Part shown: piece after piece, positions 63,051 to 64,000 of the stretch
Layout of the letters: every line of letters starts with the position of its first letter
How positions within the stretch are numbered: position 1 is the first letter of the stretch
Assembly (NCBI RefSeq): GCF_000785515.1
Contig: NZ_CP009913.1
Coordinates: forward strand, 1,330,001 to 1,394,000
Origin: Streptococcus salivarius
GTDB lineage: Bacteria > Bacillota > Bacilli > Lactobacillales > Streptococcaceae
DNA length: 64,000 bases
Direction of reading: 5' to 3'
The notes under the pieces: generated by a model
Seen by the model: only the letters and a program-made list of their open reading frames with translations
Told to the model about the DNA's origin: nothing
The model's database searches: none
Position numbers and translations under genes: made by a program

Positions 63051-64000
63051 TTAAATCCTCTCATTACTCTGATATACTTTACGGAAAACTGCCTTTTTGT
63101 AGGAAACATTAATAATAAAATAAACTACGGTCTGCACTGCAAACAACACAATGGTACATCTGAAAGCGACAGGCACATTAGAAACGATTACATATCGCTC
63201 ATTGATTACAATTCCAATCCACAGATATGCTACTGCGACAAGAAATGGTATCCACAAGATCAGGGATGTCACCTTATTCAGCGCAGTGGACAGTTCTTTT
63301 TTCGACAGGCCGATCTTGACAATGCCTTTGTACTTTTTGCACTCTGCTTCCAGTTCCGAATAGAGTCTGGAATAGATAAAGCTGGCGACAGCAAGAATGA
63401 ATGTAAAGCACAGCATACTTCCAATGTATAAGGTCAGATTGTTCTGCAGCCGCGTAGAGTCATAATAACTGTATGCATCGATTACATTAGCATCTCTGGA
63501 CTCAATCGTAGACTTCAACTTATTTTTTATCGTTTCCGGACTATAGCTGTTCGTTTCCCAATTATCATAGAGAAATGCCGTGATAGTTGTATTTTTCATC
63601 TGTGGCTGCAATGCTTCAAAAACAGCATCATTTAAAACACAAATACCGTTGGTAAACCCAGACAAAGTGATGACGGAATCCGTATTTCCCTCTACGGATA
63701 ATGTCAGACCATTTTCTGCAAAAAAATGTCTGCATTGCAGATGGAATTGTTTTTATTGTTTCTCCTACATTTCCTGTAACGAGAAAAACTCCGTCTTTTG
63801 AAACTGCCACCGGTTCTCTGTCCAGAAACTCCATCATTTTATTATAGTCACTGGCAGAAATGATTGCTGTGAGAGACTGCTCCGATTTGCTGTACCACAG
63901 ATCAAAGGTTGCCTCCTGATATCCTGGCAGGTTTTGCAGTTCCTTTTCAATCACAGCCAGATTGCCGGAAACATCCGCATTTTCTGTCCATGCATTGTAA
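63051..64000 (-). pseudogene. FtsX-like ABC permease, C-terminal part, frameshifted (5' end outside window)
   Basis: Open to the right window edge. An extracellular domain (ENADVSGNLAVIEKELQNLPG, SEQSLTAIISASDYNKMMEF) runs to a seven-T run on the minus strand (plus-strand A run 63720-63726), after which the frame shifts; with one T fewer it would read TFFAENGLTLSVEG and join the frame at 63051-63665, which carries three membrane helices typical of an FtsX/MacB-type permease end. Either a pseudogene or a single-base sequencing error. Style unlike the rest of the window, so likely acquired. Confidence 0.72.

Overview
The window reads as a chromosomal segment of a low-GC streptococcus of the salivarius group (S. 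salivarius, S. thermophilus or S. vestibularis). The basis is the streptococcal UvrC, SdaAB/SdaAA, Xpt-PbuX, MsrAB and BrnQ proteins, a large secreted GH32 fructanase, an Rgg-type regulator, and remnants of ISL3-, IS30- and IS256-type elements. Species assignment is inference from protein character; no search was run.

Layout. 1-2.1 kb: the 3' part of a BCCT osmolyte transporter, then a mosaic of two broken insertion sequences. 2.1-6.5 kb: core genes (uvrC, a HAD phosphatase, the two L-serine dehydratase subunits). 6.5-10.7 kb: fruA with a CcpA-type cre at its promoter. 10.7-16.3 kb: membrane proteins with many signs of duplication and decay (a 98-bp direct repeat, a tandem paralogue that has become a pseudogene, other gene fragments, a possible truncated tRNA). 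16.3-20.1 kb: an acetyltransferase, a three-gene ABC-2 exporter and a DUF3592 protein.

20.3-26.2 kb is an AT-rich accessory block: two small proteins, a WYL regulator and a pair of DUF262 proteins (one with a DUF1524 HNH nuclease domain), a probable GmrSD-like anti-phage locus. 26.3-30.1 kb is a two-component system with an ABC exporter and two tiny membrane proteins, preceded by ATGACA/TGTCAT repeats that look like the response-regulator operator; its ATPase gene carries a frameshift in a run of nine A. 30.1-33.8 kb is an HscC-type Hsp70 with a membrane J-like partner whose HPD motif is HPE. 34-44 kb holds a bile-acid/sodium symporter family protein, a cytidine deaminase, a second copy of the ABC exporter with two tandem LiaF-like proteins, a YkgJ protein and a BceRSAB-type peptide-sensing and detoxification module.

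44-50.4 kb: guanine-riboswitch-controlled xpt-pbuX; an Rgg regulator divergent from an ABC exporter, with a perfect inverted repeat over the exporter promoter and an unannotated 16-codon peptide; a MATE pump. 51.2-52.2 kb: msrAB. 52.3-59.2 kb is the most unusual block: one tightly coupled operon encoding a dynamin-like GTPase, a HerA/FtsK-like ATPase with a long Ser/Thr/Gly-rich insert, an HNH/Endo VII-fold nuclease toxin and its probable immunity protein. 59.3-61.9 kb: brnQ and manA. 61.9-64 kb: an internally deleted IS256-type element next to a lipoprotein and a frameshifted FtsX-like permease whose sequence style looks foreign (clostridial).
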